From contig JANBTH010000579.1 in assembly GCA_027578815.1 (NCBI GenBank), positions 1 through 14,464 on the forward strand: a stretch of 14,464 nt of DNA. Direction: 5' to 3'. Made by a program: the position numbers and the translations under genes. Below, piece after piece: positions 7,184 through 14,464 of this stretch. The notes under the pieces were generated by a model. That model saw only the letters and a program-made list of their open reading frames with translations. It did no database searches and had not been told where the DNA came from. Numbering within the stretch: position 1 is the first letter of the stretch; every line of letters starts with the position of its first letter. The stretch is from Coemansia sp. RSA 1804 (Eukaryota > Kickxellomycota > Kickxellomycetes > Kickxellales > Kickxellaceae).

Positions 7184-7189
7184 ACGCGT
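7184..7189. promoter_or_regulatory. MCB-like ACGCGT upstream of SPT6
   Basis: The hexamer ACGCGT is the core bound by MBF-type (Mbp1/Swi6-like) G1/S regulators in yeasts. It lies 164 bases before the SPT6 ATG. A single copy in AT-rich DNA is weak evidence and regulation is only suggested. Confidence 0.25.
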
Positions 7190-7352
7190 GTCAAGCTTTG
7201 ATTTTTGTCCAATAACAAACAACTAAGAAGAAGCGTATCATTTTGGAGCTGTTCGCCTTTCTAGTTGCTTGGATAGCGGTAATTCGTGGTTACTTGTACT
7301 TTTAGTACTTTACAGCAGCTATATTGCAAATCACAAACCTCCCAAGACCCAA

Positions 7353-10300
7353 ATGTCCGATATCGACGATTACCAAAGACGCAGTCGCGTTGGAGCGCGG
7401 CATAGTCTGCGCGACAACGACGAGGATGACGGCAGCGAAGGCGGTGGCTCGTATAACGGAGGCAGGCGTCGCGAATACAGCGATGAGGGCGAAGGCGACA
7501 GTCTCAATGATGATGACGATGACGATGAAGATGATGAAGACGACGACGACAATGACGAGGATCTTCGACGGGATGGATTCCTGGTTGACGATGACGACGT
7601 CGAGGAAGGCGGCGGGTCTGATAGCGAGGAGCGTCGGAGGAGGAGAAGATTGAGAAGAAAGAAGAGACGGCTCCAGCGCGAGGAAAGAGACCGACGCCGT
7701 GAGGAGGACGAGGACCTTGATGAGGACGACCTTGCTCTGGTGGCCGAAAATACGTACCAAGGGGCTTCACATGCAGAGTCTTCGGGTGCTGGCTCGAGAT
7801 TCAAACGTCTTAAGCGTGGCCGTGCTGGCAAGTCGTCCAGAGGCGATAAAGATGATGGCGAGGATCTCCGGGCTGAGCTTGCCGATCTTGTTGACAATGG
7901 CGAAGACGATACAGCCCGCGGACGCGGCAGCGACGCCTATGCTGATGCGTTCTCGGGCGAAGACGATGGTGCGCGTCGTGGATATAGAAAGCAAAATGCC
8001 TACGATGATGACCTTGGTCTGTTTGGCAACGACAATGACTCCGAGATTGACGAGCATGACTATCGCTCCTCTCGCCGTAGAGGAAGAGCCCAGCAGGGAT
8101 ACGCGGACGATAACGCCATGGATACAGGCAATGGTGACAGTGACATGGCCGATGACGCCGACGATGGCTATGGTGGTGGTGGCCTGGGTGGTGGTTCCAG
8201 ATCAAGGCGTGGACAAGCCTCATCTACACGCGAGCTCGGCGGCGCACTCGGCAACATGGCCGGCATCGTTGAAAACATGGATTCGATTGACGAGGACATG
8301 TGGATGGAGCTGCAGGATATCTTTGGCGACGGCGAGGAGTATGCCTTTGCTATGGAGGGCCCTCAGCCAGACATGGATGCATACAAGGAGAAGACCCTTG
8401 CGGATGTCTTTGAGCCTGCCGAGCTTGAGGCAAAGATGATGACCCAGCGCGATGAGGATATTCGCACAACCGATATTCCCGAGCGTATGCAGATGCGCGC
8501 GACTGAGAGCGATTCGTTGCGTCCATTAACGGAGGACGAGATTGAAGAGGAAACCACTTGGATTGTTCGCCAGCTCCATGCATGGCTAACACGCCAGGAG
8601 CACATGCGGGCCCAGAATGTGCTGAACCGGCCTGCCGAGGATAACAATGACTGGGGCGCAGGCGATGGCAGCGGTGGCGGCGACGGTGATGGCAATGGCC
8701 GAGTAGTAGGCAGCAATGAGGATAGTGCGCCGGTGCTGTTTAAGGAGGCCGATTTTGTTAACGAGCGTTTTCTCGCAGCAGTCCTCTCCGTGCTCAAGCT
8801 GCTATCACAGGACTTCTTTGAGGTTCCTTTTATAGCGCGCCACAGACGCGAGGTTCTTGACATACCAGAGTCGCAGGAGGGACCAGGAAACAACTCATTT
8901 GACGATGCCGGTAGCAATAAGGGAACCACTGGTCGCGAGTGGCTGTCGATCGACGATCTATGGAAGCTCTACGATCTTGACCAGCAGTTCCGTGGCTTCC
9001 TCTCGTTCCGTCGGTATCTAGAGAACATGATCCGGCGCTTGAAGGGCGAAGGTATCGACGAGGACTATGGTGCTGATAGTATCGGTACAAGCATCATTAC
9101 ACCCGAGGATGTGACATATGCCAAGGAGATGGTATCAACTGCAGGCTGTGTTGAGGACGTTACCGACATAATCGAATGGCTTCAGATGCAGTACTTCCAA
9201 CACATCCGCTCGTGGGCCCAGCAGCGCACAAAATTTAAGCGTGTCCGCAACTTTGGCCTGTGGGAGCAGTTGAAGCGTGAGGGAATCGATCTGTTTATTC
9301 GTAGGATTGGCATCACGCCACGCCAGTTTGGTGAGAACATCAGCAGCCCCGGGAAGCACGTGGTTGAGGACCAAGGTCCCTTATTAAAGCCAGCGGATTT
9401 TGCTCGCGAGCTTGTTGGCACCAACTTTACCAGCCCCGATCTGGTCATAAAAGCCGCAAAGATTTCGTATGCGCAGCTTGTTGCGCTTGATCCGCAGGTT
9501 CGTCGGTTTGTGCGCACCTTCTGCGACCAGAACGCCTGCATCATTGTGCGGCCGACCGATGCGGGACTCCGCGAGATTGTGGATGAGGAGCATCCTGCTT
9601 TTGAATTCAAGTTTCTGCGTCAAAAGCCTGTTGCGGCGTTTATAAGCAGCTCGCAGTTCCTTGGCATCGAAAAGGCTGTTGAGGACGGCCTGCTTCGAAT
9701 GGCATTTTCACTTACCAACGAGTACAAGTTCGACTCCCACGACATGAGACGGGATCGTGAGCTTTTTGAGATCGACCGGGAGCGCACGGCTCGTGTGATA
9801 TGCGCGATGCTTGAGACGCATCTTATGTCTGACAAGGTGCATGGTGCTGCTGAGATATGGAACAGGCTGCGTGCGGATTCCCTGTTTGTTGCGGTCAACG
9901 AGTATCTGCTGCCCCAGATGTGGCGGGAGATCACGCAAAAGCTGCATCAGCAGGCATTCGACATTTTGGCCGATTCTTGCAGACGCTCGCTTGAAAAGCG
10001 GATTGACGTGCAACCAGCTCGCAACTCGCAGATGAATACCAACGATAAGCCTCGTGTTGTCGTTGTTGCTGGCGGCGGGTTTGATGCCAGCTCGCGTGGT
10101 GCCCTGCGTGTTGTCTATGTCGACGAACATGGGAAGTACAAGGAGGGCTTTTCGGCCGACTCGATGCGCAAGCAGTCTGGAATGATGATGGCCAACGGCG
10201 ACGGAATAAACGAGCTTCTCGATCTGCTTGGACGCCAGGCCGTAGATGTTGTTGCCGTAGCAGGGATGAATCTGCAGACCAAGCGACTGTTTGAGGATGT

Positions 10301-12455
10301 GAACGAGATAGTCAATGACCATTGTGCGCGCGCCAGCAATGATATACTCGTAACTTATGCAAACGACGAGGCGGCGCGGCTGTGGTGGGACTGCGAGCAG
10401 GCACGGAACGAGCTCCCCAACCTGCGCAAGGAAGAGCGGTACTGCGTCTGTGTGGCACGCACCTTGCAGGACTCGGCTGTCGAGTATGCGTCCCTTGGCA
10501 AGGATGTCATGCTGCTGCATCTGCACAAGAACCAACGCAACGCCGATGCCGACCTGTTGTTCCCGGTTGTCGAGCGCGCCTACGTGAATGTGGTCAACAA
10601 GGCAGGAGTGGACATCAACGAGATTGCAAGCCATCCGCACAAGCAGGCTGTTCTTCAGTATGTGTGTGGGCTTGGGCCGCGCAAGGCCAGTGGGATTATC
10701 AATAAGATTGGGTTTGGCGATCGGCCGCTAGAGTCCCGCAGCGACCTCGTTGTGCGGCGCCTATGCACCCGCACAGTGTTTGTCAACTGCGCGTCGTTCC
10801 TGCGCATCCGCCCGCCAACGATGGACATTCTTGACGATACGCGGATCCATCCCGAGGACTACGATCTGGCGCGCAAGATGGCGCTGGATGCGCTTGACAT
10901 CGAGGACGATGTCGAGGATGAGGCGGCCAGCAGGCGTGGGCGCAAGAAGACCAGTGGTCCGTCGCGGTATGTGGCCGAGGTCATGCGCAAGTGTCCTGAA
11001 AAGCTCGATGACCTCGATCTGGAGAAGTATGCGGAGGAGCTTGAGAAGCTCCTTGGGATGCACAAGCTCGAGACCCTCAAGTGCATCCTGCACGAGATGC
11101 AGCATCCCGACTACGATCCGCGGCAGGAGTTCCACCCGCCGGATGACAAGAAGGTGCTGGAGATGTTTACTGGCGAGATTGTCGGCGAGACGATCAAGGA
11201 AGACGGGTCGTCTGTGGTTTCTGGAACCATAGTCCGTGTGCAGCCACGCTTTGCAATCGCGCGTCTCGACTCGGGTCTGGAGGGCTTTATCAGCATCGGA
11301 AACATCGCAGACTACAGGATCGAGGAGGTGTCGGACATCTTGGCTCCGGGCCAGGCGATTGTTGCTGTTGTTAAGCGTGTTGATCTGGAGAAGATGTCGC
11401 TGGATCTCTCGATGCGCAAGAGCGATGTCGACGAGGCGTGCGGTCGCGGAAGGCGGCTGTCGCCAGATTCAAAGAACGTGGACAAGTACTTTGATGTTGA
11501 GTCTGAGACTCTGTTGCGCGACCGGGCCAAGAAGCAGCAGCAGCGCTCGATTACGCGCACGCGCACCATCCCACACCCGCTGTTCAAGCCGCTGAATGGG
11601 CGCGAAGCTGAGCGCTACTTGGCTGGCCGGCCGCGTGGCGACTGCGTGATCAGGATCTCGTCGCGGGGAATCGACCATATTGCGGTTACGTGGAAGGTCG
11701 GCGAGGGGCTTTTCCAGCACATTGACATCAAGGAGAAGGGCAAGCCCAGCGATGCGGCGCTTGGCGAGTCGTTAGTCATTGGCGACTCGGCGTACTCGGA
11801 TCTCGATGAGCTGATCGCATACCATGTCGAGCCCATTGCGCGTAAGCTCGAGGAGGTCAAGCGCAGCCCAAAGTACTATGATCCCGAGACAGACCCGCTG
11901 TATGCGTCAGAACCGGTTGCCAGCATCCTGGGCACCAACGACTATAGCGACGACTACAAGTCGCGGCGCCAGAACCTCTGGGAGACACGAGTTGCGCGCC
12001 ACCTGGACACGCTTGCACAAAGCACGGGTCGTGGCTCATACTGCTTCTCGCTCAGCCTTACAAAGCCCGGAGCGCTTGTCCTGGCCTTTAAGCCCACCCC
12101 CACACACCGCGGCATAACAAAGTGGACCGTGCGTGTTGAGCCGAAGGAGTACAGGATCGGCGATCGCGGCAGGTATCCTGATGTGAACGGTCTGATCGTT
12201 GGCTTCAAGAGCATGCAGACGAATCCCGCTGCCTCGCAACAGCGTCACGGCGGCTCTAGCAGGGACTCGCGGCTGTCTTCCGGCCACGACGACTCGCGAA
12301 GCAGGTCCTATCGGTCGCACGGCGGTGGCTCGAGAAGCGGCGGCGGCGGAGCTGAGAGCTCTGGCTGGAACCAGCCGATGCCCTCGTCGTCGATGCCCTC
12401 GGCTAACTGGAACTCGAGTGCTGCCAACAATAGCAGCAGCGGGTGGAACATGTGA
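7353..12455 (+). CDS. SPT6: Transcription elongation factor and histone chaperone Spt6
   Basis: 1700 residues, intronless and complete. Spt6 travels with elongating RNA polymerase II in the nucleus, binds the phosphorylated Rpb1 linker and restores nucleosomes behind it. The ATG at 7353 (MSDIDDYQ) is chosen; the open frame reaches back to 7269 only through a TTG. In order: an acidic disordered head with an Asp run near 50-75; a basic Arg/Lys cluster at about 93-123, likely nuclear localisation; LDEDDLALVAENT; an Iws1/Spn1-binding-type segment around 312-335 (WMELQDIFGDGEEY); helix-turn-helix core with FEVPFIARHRREVL from 489; YqgF/RNase H-like domain from about 899, expected to be inactive; helix-hairpin-helix near 1101-1119 (CGLGPRKASGI); S1 domain, about 1274-1357; tandem SH2, about 1407-1623, with the phosphate-binding Arg1434 in CVIRISSRG followed by IDHIAVTWKV; and a Ser/Gly/Arg tail, 1624-1700, with two Gly-Trp pairs. 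Length and domain order match full Spt6. Confidence 0.98.
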   Translation: MSDIDDYQRRSRVGARHSLRDNDEDDGSEGGGSYNGGRRREYSDEGEGDSLNDDDDDDEDDEDDDDNDEDLRRDGFLVDDDDVEEGGGSDSEERRRRRRLRRKKRRLQREERDRRREEDEDLDEDDLALVAENTYQGASHAESSGAGSRFKRLKRGRAGKSSRGDKDDGEDLRAELADLVDNGEDDTARGRGSDAYADAFSGEDDGARRGYRKQNAYDDDLGLFGNDNDSEIDEHDYRSSRRRGRAQQGYADDNAMDTGNGDSDMADDADDGYGGGGLGGGSRSRRGQASSTRELGGALGNMAGIVENMDSIDEDMWMELQDIFGDGEEYAFAMEGPQPDMDAYKEKTLADVFEPAELEAKMMTQRDEDIRTTDIPERMQMRATESDSLRPLTEDEIEEETTWIVRQLHAWLTRQEHMRAQNVLNRPAEDNNDWGAGDGSGGGDGDGNGRVVGSNEDSAPVLFKEADFVNERFLAAVLSVLKLLSQDFFEVPFIARHRREVLDIPESQEGPGNNSFDDAGSNKGTTGREWLSIDDLWKLYDLDQQFRGFLSFRRYLENMIRRLKGEGIDEDYGADSIGTSIITPEDVTYAKEMVSTAGCVEDVTDIIEWLQMQYFQHIRSWAQQRTKFKRVRNFGLWEQLKREGIDLFIRRIGITPRQFGENISSPGKHVVEDQGPLLKPADFARELVGTNFTSPDLVIKAAKISYAQLVALDPQVRRFVRTFCDQNACIIVRPTDAGLREIVDEEHPAFEFKFLRQKPVAAFISSSQFLGIEKAVEDGLLRMAFSLTNEYKFDSHDMRRDRELFEIDRERTARVICAMLETHLMSDKVHGAAEIWNRLRADSLFVAVNEYLLPQMWREITQKLHQQAFDILADSCRRSLEKRIDVQPARNSQMNTNDKPRVVVVAGGGFDASSRGALRVVYVDEHGKYKEGFSADSMRKQSGMMMANGDGINELLDLLGRQAVDVVAVAGMNLQTKRLFEDVNEIVNDHCARASNDILVTYANDEAARLWWDCEQARNELPNLRKEERYCVCVARTLQDSAVEYASLGKDVMLLHLHKNQRNADADLLFPVVERAYVNVVNKAGVDINEIASHPHKQAVLQYVCGLGPRKASGIINKIGFGDRPLESRSDLVVRRLCTRTVFVNCASFLRIRPPTMDILDDTRIHPEDYDLARKMALDALDIEDDVEDEAASRRGRKKTSGPSRYVAEVMRKCPEKLDDLDLEKYAEELEKLLGMHKLETLKCILHEMQHPDYDPRQEFHPPDDKKVLEMFTGEIVGETIKEDGSSVVSGTIVRVQPRFAIARLDSGLEGFISIGNIADYRIEEVSDILAPGQAIVAVVKRVDLEKMSLDLSMRKSDVDEACGRGRRLSPDSKNVDKYFDVESETLLRDRAKKQQQRSITRTRTIPHPLFKPLNGREAERYLAGRPRGDCVIRISSRGIDHIAVTWKVGEGLFQHIDIKEKGKPSDAALGESLVIGDSAYSDLDELIAYHVEPIARKLEEVKRSPKYYDPETDPLYASEPVASILGTNDYSDDYKSRRQNLWETRVARHLDTLAQSTGRGSYCFSLSLTKPGALVLAFKPTPTHRGITKWTVRVEPKEYRIGDRGRYPDVNGLIVGFKSMQTNPAASQQRHGGSSRDSRLSSGHDDSRSRSYRSHGGGSRSGGGGAESSGWNQPMPSSSMPSANWNSSAANNSSSGWNM

Positions 12456-12463
12456 GACATTTT

Positions 12464-12469
12464 TTTATT
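12464..12469 (-). terminator. AATAAA on the reverse strand, candidate poly(A) signal of the secreted-protein gene
   Basis: The forward strand reads TTTATT, i.e. AATAAA on the reverse strand, about 120 bases past the stop of the secreted-protein gene and only 9 bases past the SPT6 stop. If used, that transcript would run into the SPT6 3' end. No AATAAA is visible for SPT6 itself within the 134 bp gap. Confidence 0.3.
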
Positions 12470-12589
12470 CGTTCTTTTCTCTCAAGCCATATTTCCCCTT
12501 CAATGTCTCAAATGTTTTTTCTGTTTTAAAATACTAGCAAAAGAAATAACAACGGGTATATTCTTTCAAGAAAAAAATGATAAAACAGC

Positions 12590-13564
12590 TTATGAAAATG
12601 CATATGCGAATGCTGCACATAGAACAAGGATGGCGTTGAAAACAGTCACCGCGTGTGCGGAGCGTGGAGCGCCTGCGATTTCCGGATCCATTGTGGGCAG
12701 CATGGCCTTGACGCGCTTGTCCTTGTCGCCTTCAGCGCTGCCTGGTTTGGCATTGCCGCCGTTCTTCGCCTGTCTGGGCTTTTCTTTTGCTTGGGGCGAG
12801 TCCAAAGCACTGCTGATATTGTTAATGAGGTCGTTGATGTCGTCGGTCGAGCCCTTGTCCTTTGCACTCTGGGCCCTTGAGGATGGCGAGGCGGATTTCG
12901 CGTGAGCTGAATCCGTTGCACTTGGCGATGGCTTAGCACCCGACGACGATGGTTTGGCCTTTTGGCTCGACGGGGCTGGGGATTGTGCGATTTCCTTCTT
13001 CGACTGGACCGCGGCCTTCTTGTCATCCTTCTTGTCGCCTGAGGCATTGGACGCCGATGGTTTTTGCTTTTTGGCTTTTGGCGGAGAGTCCGAGGAGTCG
13101 CCGCCGTCATCGGCCTTTGAGTCGCCATCGGATTTGTTGGACGAGTCGTCGGAGGCGGCAGCAGCGGGCTTTTTGCGAGACGACGAGTCGTCCCCGCCGT
13201 TGGCATCCTCGTCCTCGTCCTTCTCGGCCAGTCGCTCCTCAATGAATCTTGCGCATACCAGACGGTACCGCTTGAGCGCGTTCTTGTAGGACGTCTTCCA
13301 GGTGACTGTGTTGCCGCAGAGGCCCAGACACTTGACCTCGGCCTCGTGGTACGCGCATGCGTGGTTGCCGGAGTCTATCCCGACGTCCTCGGGAATCCGG
13401 TTGATGCACTGGTTTGTGACATCGTCGGGTCCGCTGTCGCAGGCCTTGACGTACTCGACTCCGCTGTCAGACGATTTTGGAAGCCCAGCCACCCCGGTTG
13501 CCTGCAGGAGTGCAAGACACGCGGCTGCGATAAGCGCTGCTCTGGGTCTGGCGAAAAGATGCAT
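12590..13564 (-). CDS. Secreted six-cysteine, Ser/Lys/Asp-rich protein with a GPI-type C terminus, unknown function
   Basis: 324 residues from the ATG at 13562-13564. An in-frame upstream ATG at 13705 would bury the signal peptide under 47 odd residues, so the internal ATG (G at -3) is preferred. Residues 1-26 form a classic signal peptide (ALIAAACLALL, cleavage near GVA/GL). Residues 40-107 are a compact domain with six cysteines (42, 53, 70, 79, 83, 104), which could form three disulfides. Residues ~110-295 are low complexity, rich in Ser, Lys, Asp, Ala and Pro, with potential N-glycosylation sequons (NKS, NAS, NIS). The last ~18 residues are hydrophobic (FNAILVLCAAFAYAF) after a small-residue stretch, as in GPI-attachment signals. 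A cell-wall or surface protein is inferred. The cysteine pattern loosely recalls widespread fungal GPI-anchored proteins, but I do not recognise the family. Convergent with SPT6. Confidence 0.8.
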   Translation of the reverse strand: MHLFARPRAALIAAACLALLQATGVAGLPKSSDSGVEYVKACDSGPDDVTNQCINRIPEDVGIDSGNHACAYHEAEVKCLGLCGNTVTWKTSYKNALKRYRLVCARFIEERLAEKDEDEDANGGDDSSSRKKPAAAASDDSSNKSDGDSKADDGGDSSDSPPKAKKQKPSASNASGDKKDDKKAAVQSKKEIAQSPAPSSQKAKPSSSGAKPSPSATDSAHAKSASPSSRAQSAKDKGSTDDINDLINNISSALDSPQAKEKPRQAKNGGNAKPGSAEGDKDKRVKAMLPTMDPEIAGAPRSAHAVTVFNAILVLCAAFAYAFS

Positions 13565-14464
13565 TGCTGGATATGGGGAGTTATATGTAATGGTATTGAA
13601 ACGTGTATGAAATGGAAAAATGCCTAATGGTGTTGTTGTTGATGATGACAATATATGGATGGATGTAGAAGAAAAATAAGAGAGAGAGAGACAAGGCGCA
13701 AACATGCCAACATTTCCAAGTCGTTTAAAACGTACGCTGCCTGGTTGTATGGCAGAAAAATCGAAAAGGACACGAGCTCCATGTTCTGAACTTGACAGCT
13801 GGTATAATGAAATATGGAAAAATTCAAAATGCGGAGAGACTCAAAAAACCATCCATAATGCTAACTAGCAAATATGAGATATAAAATTGTAACACATCTC
13901 TCATCTATATATCCGATGTTACCCCCACAAAACACACACAGACACGCGTGTACACATGTTGCGGGTACCGAGGTATGTAAATAGGCCAATGGTGTGTTAG
14001 AAGCGCTAGTATTGATGTGCTGAGTAGGTGAGGTACCCGGTGCATAACCACATCTATCATGCTGCACGAAACACTCTTGCAACATTGCGTCGAATAGCCT
14101 TTTGTAGCGAAATATGTAACTGTTTCCTAAAGCGCTAACTAGATCGCTCCCCTGCAAATGAAAAAAGACACTCGGAAGTAGAACGCGACGGGTTGAAACG
14201 GAAAAATGGCACTCATTGGCTCAAAATTTTTCATTGGGAACAAAATGCACCACTAGTCAAGCCTCCAAAAAAATCGGGTTGGCCCAGCGAGATGAAGGGA
14301 GGAGGGATTTGGATCTTCTTCTGGGACTGGATCAACATTCCGGGCAAAGCTTGCTTTTTTTCTCTTCTTGTTTTTCGTCTCTTTAGTCTTTAATGCTTTT
14401 GCACCTTATTAGCTGACTGCTACATCAAGCATCGTCCTATTTTAGCCGGCAGAACACATATTTT
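13565..14464. other. Upstream region of the secreted-protein gene, no gene supported
   Basis: 900 bases, mostly AT-rich. It holds the presumed leader and promoter of the reverse-strand secreted-protein gene, an (AG)6 run at 13679-13690, an ACGCGT at 13944-13949, and an 8-base inverted repeat CGGGTACC (13962-13969) / GGTACCCG (14032-14039). The open frames at 13861-14157 (-) and 14193-14393 (+) begin with TTG and have no recognisable content. The T/C-rich DNA after 14345 could precede a forward gene beyond the window, but nothing coding is visible. Confidence 0.6.
13679..13690. repeat. (AG)6 microsatellite
   Basis: Six AG units lie about 115-125 bases upstream of the secreted-protein start, reading as a pyrimidine CT tract on that gene's strand. 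Such tracts are common in fungal promoters and leaders. Confidence 0.6.

Larger units (their letters stand above)
6366..7352. other. AT-rich intergenic region and SPT6 upstream DNA, ~1 kb
   Basis: No gene is supported here. It contains the AATAAA of the nuclease-kinase gene, repeat copy B, a perfect 10+10 base inverted repeat at 6783-6818, long T-rich tracts at about 6828-6950, and an MCB-type ACGCGT at 7184-7189, about 165 bp before the SPT6 start. No convincing TATA box precedes SPT6. Confidence 0.65.

Noticed and set aside
7141..7228. 5'-leader intron upstream of SPT6 (GTAAAT to an AG near 7228)
   Set aside because: GT and AG dinucleotides are present, but the branch-site match is weak and the other genes here lack introns; RNA data would be needed.
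7269..7352. 28-residue hydrophobic N-terminal extension of Spt6
   Set aside because: It begins with TTG, is unlike any Spt6 head, and the ATG at 7353 starts the typical acidic N terminus.
7510..7566. Trinucleotide microsatellite
   Set aside because: The GAT/GAC/GAA run is the coding sequence of the acidic Asp/Glu tract normal for Spt6 N termini.
9708..10640. 310-codon reverse-strand ORF inside SPT6
   Set aside because: Shadow of GC-rich coding sequence; the forward strand encodes the conserved Spt6 core and YqgF region without a break.
13565..13705. 47-residue N-terminal extension of the secreted protein
   Set aside because: The sequence is Ser/Thr/Phe-rich leader-like, and it would place a canonical signal peptide in the interior; likely 5' leader.
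13861..14393. Small ORFs 13861-14157 (-) and 14193-14393 (+)
   Set aside because: Both begin with TTG, have no domain, and lie in AT-rich intergenic DNA.

Overview
The window is nuclear DNA from a fungus, most likely an early-diverging filamentous lineage; a Kickxellomycotina/Coemansia-like genome would fit. The reasons are four confident fungal or eukaryotic protein families (a CorA Mg2+ transporter of the Alr1/Mnr2 group, an Hsp31-type DJ-1 protein, the transcription elongation factor Spt6, and a secreted GPI-type protein), GC-rich coding sequence set in AT-rich intergenic DNA, long uninterrupted ORFs with no visible introns, and AATAAA-type 3' signals. The lineage is inferred, not proven. 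There is no sign of bacterial organisation (no Shine-Dalgarno-led operons, CRISPR arrays, rRNA or tRNA).

Layout: (1) 1-1899 (+), the 3' part of a CorA/Alr1/Mnr2 Mg2+ transporter gene, open from the first base, so its 5' end lies outside the window. (2) 1960-2691 (-), an Hsp31-type glyoxalase III/chaperone gene, convergent with the transporter at only 60 bp. (3) 2692-4295, a 1.6 kb AT-rich gene-poor stretch with a perfect CRE (TGACGTCA) beside a CCAAT box in the probable Hsp31 promoter, several inverted repeats, and copy A of a diverged ~210 bp direct repeat. (4) 4296-6365 (+), a multidomain protein: coiled coil, PD-(D/E)XK nuclease-like domain, Pro/Ser-rich linker with basic nuclear-localisation clusters, and a small Bud32-like protein kinase domain. 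(5) 6366-7352, an AT-rich gap holding repeat copy B and the SPT6 upstream region. (6) 7353-12455 (+), a complete intronless SPT6. (7) 12590-13564 (-), a secreted, six-cysteine, Ser/Lys/Asp-rich protein with a C-terminal GPI-type tail, convergent with SPT6 at 134 bp. (8) 13565-14464, its upstream region, with no gene that I can support.

The genes do not form a pathway. SPT6, the transporter and HSP31 are housekeeping or stress genes. The unusual part is 3625-6645: a nuclease-kinase fusion bracketed by two diverged copies of a non-coding repeat and flanked by the longest gene-poor DNA in the window. The domain order recalls the REase-plus-kinase proteins described among Crinkler/CR-type eukaryotic effectors, but there is no recognisable Crinkler header or signal peptide, so its role is open. 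Other points worth checking are the GAN in place of the nearly invariant GMN in the CorA protein, and a Gly-Trp-containing tail on Spt6.
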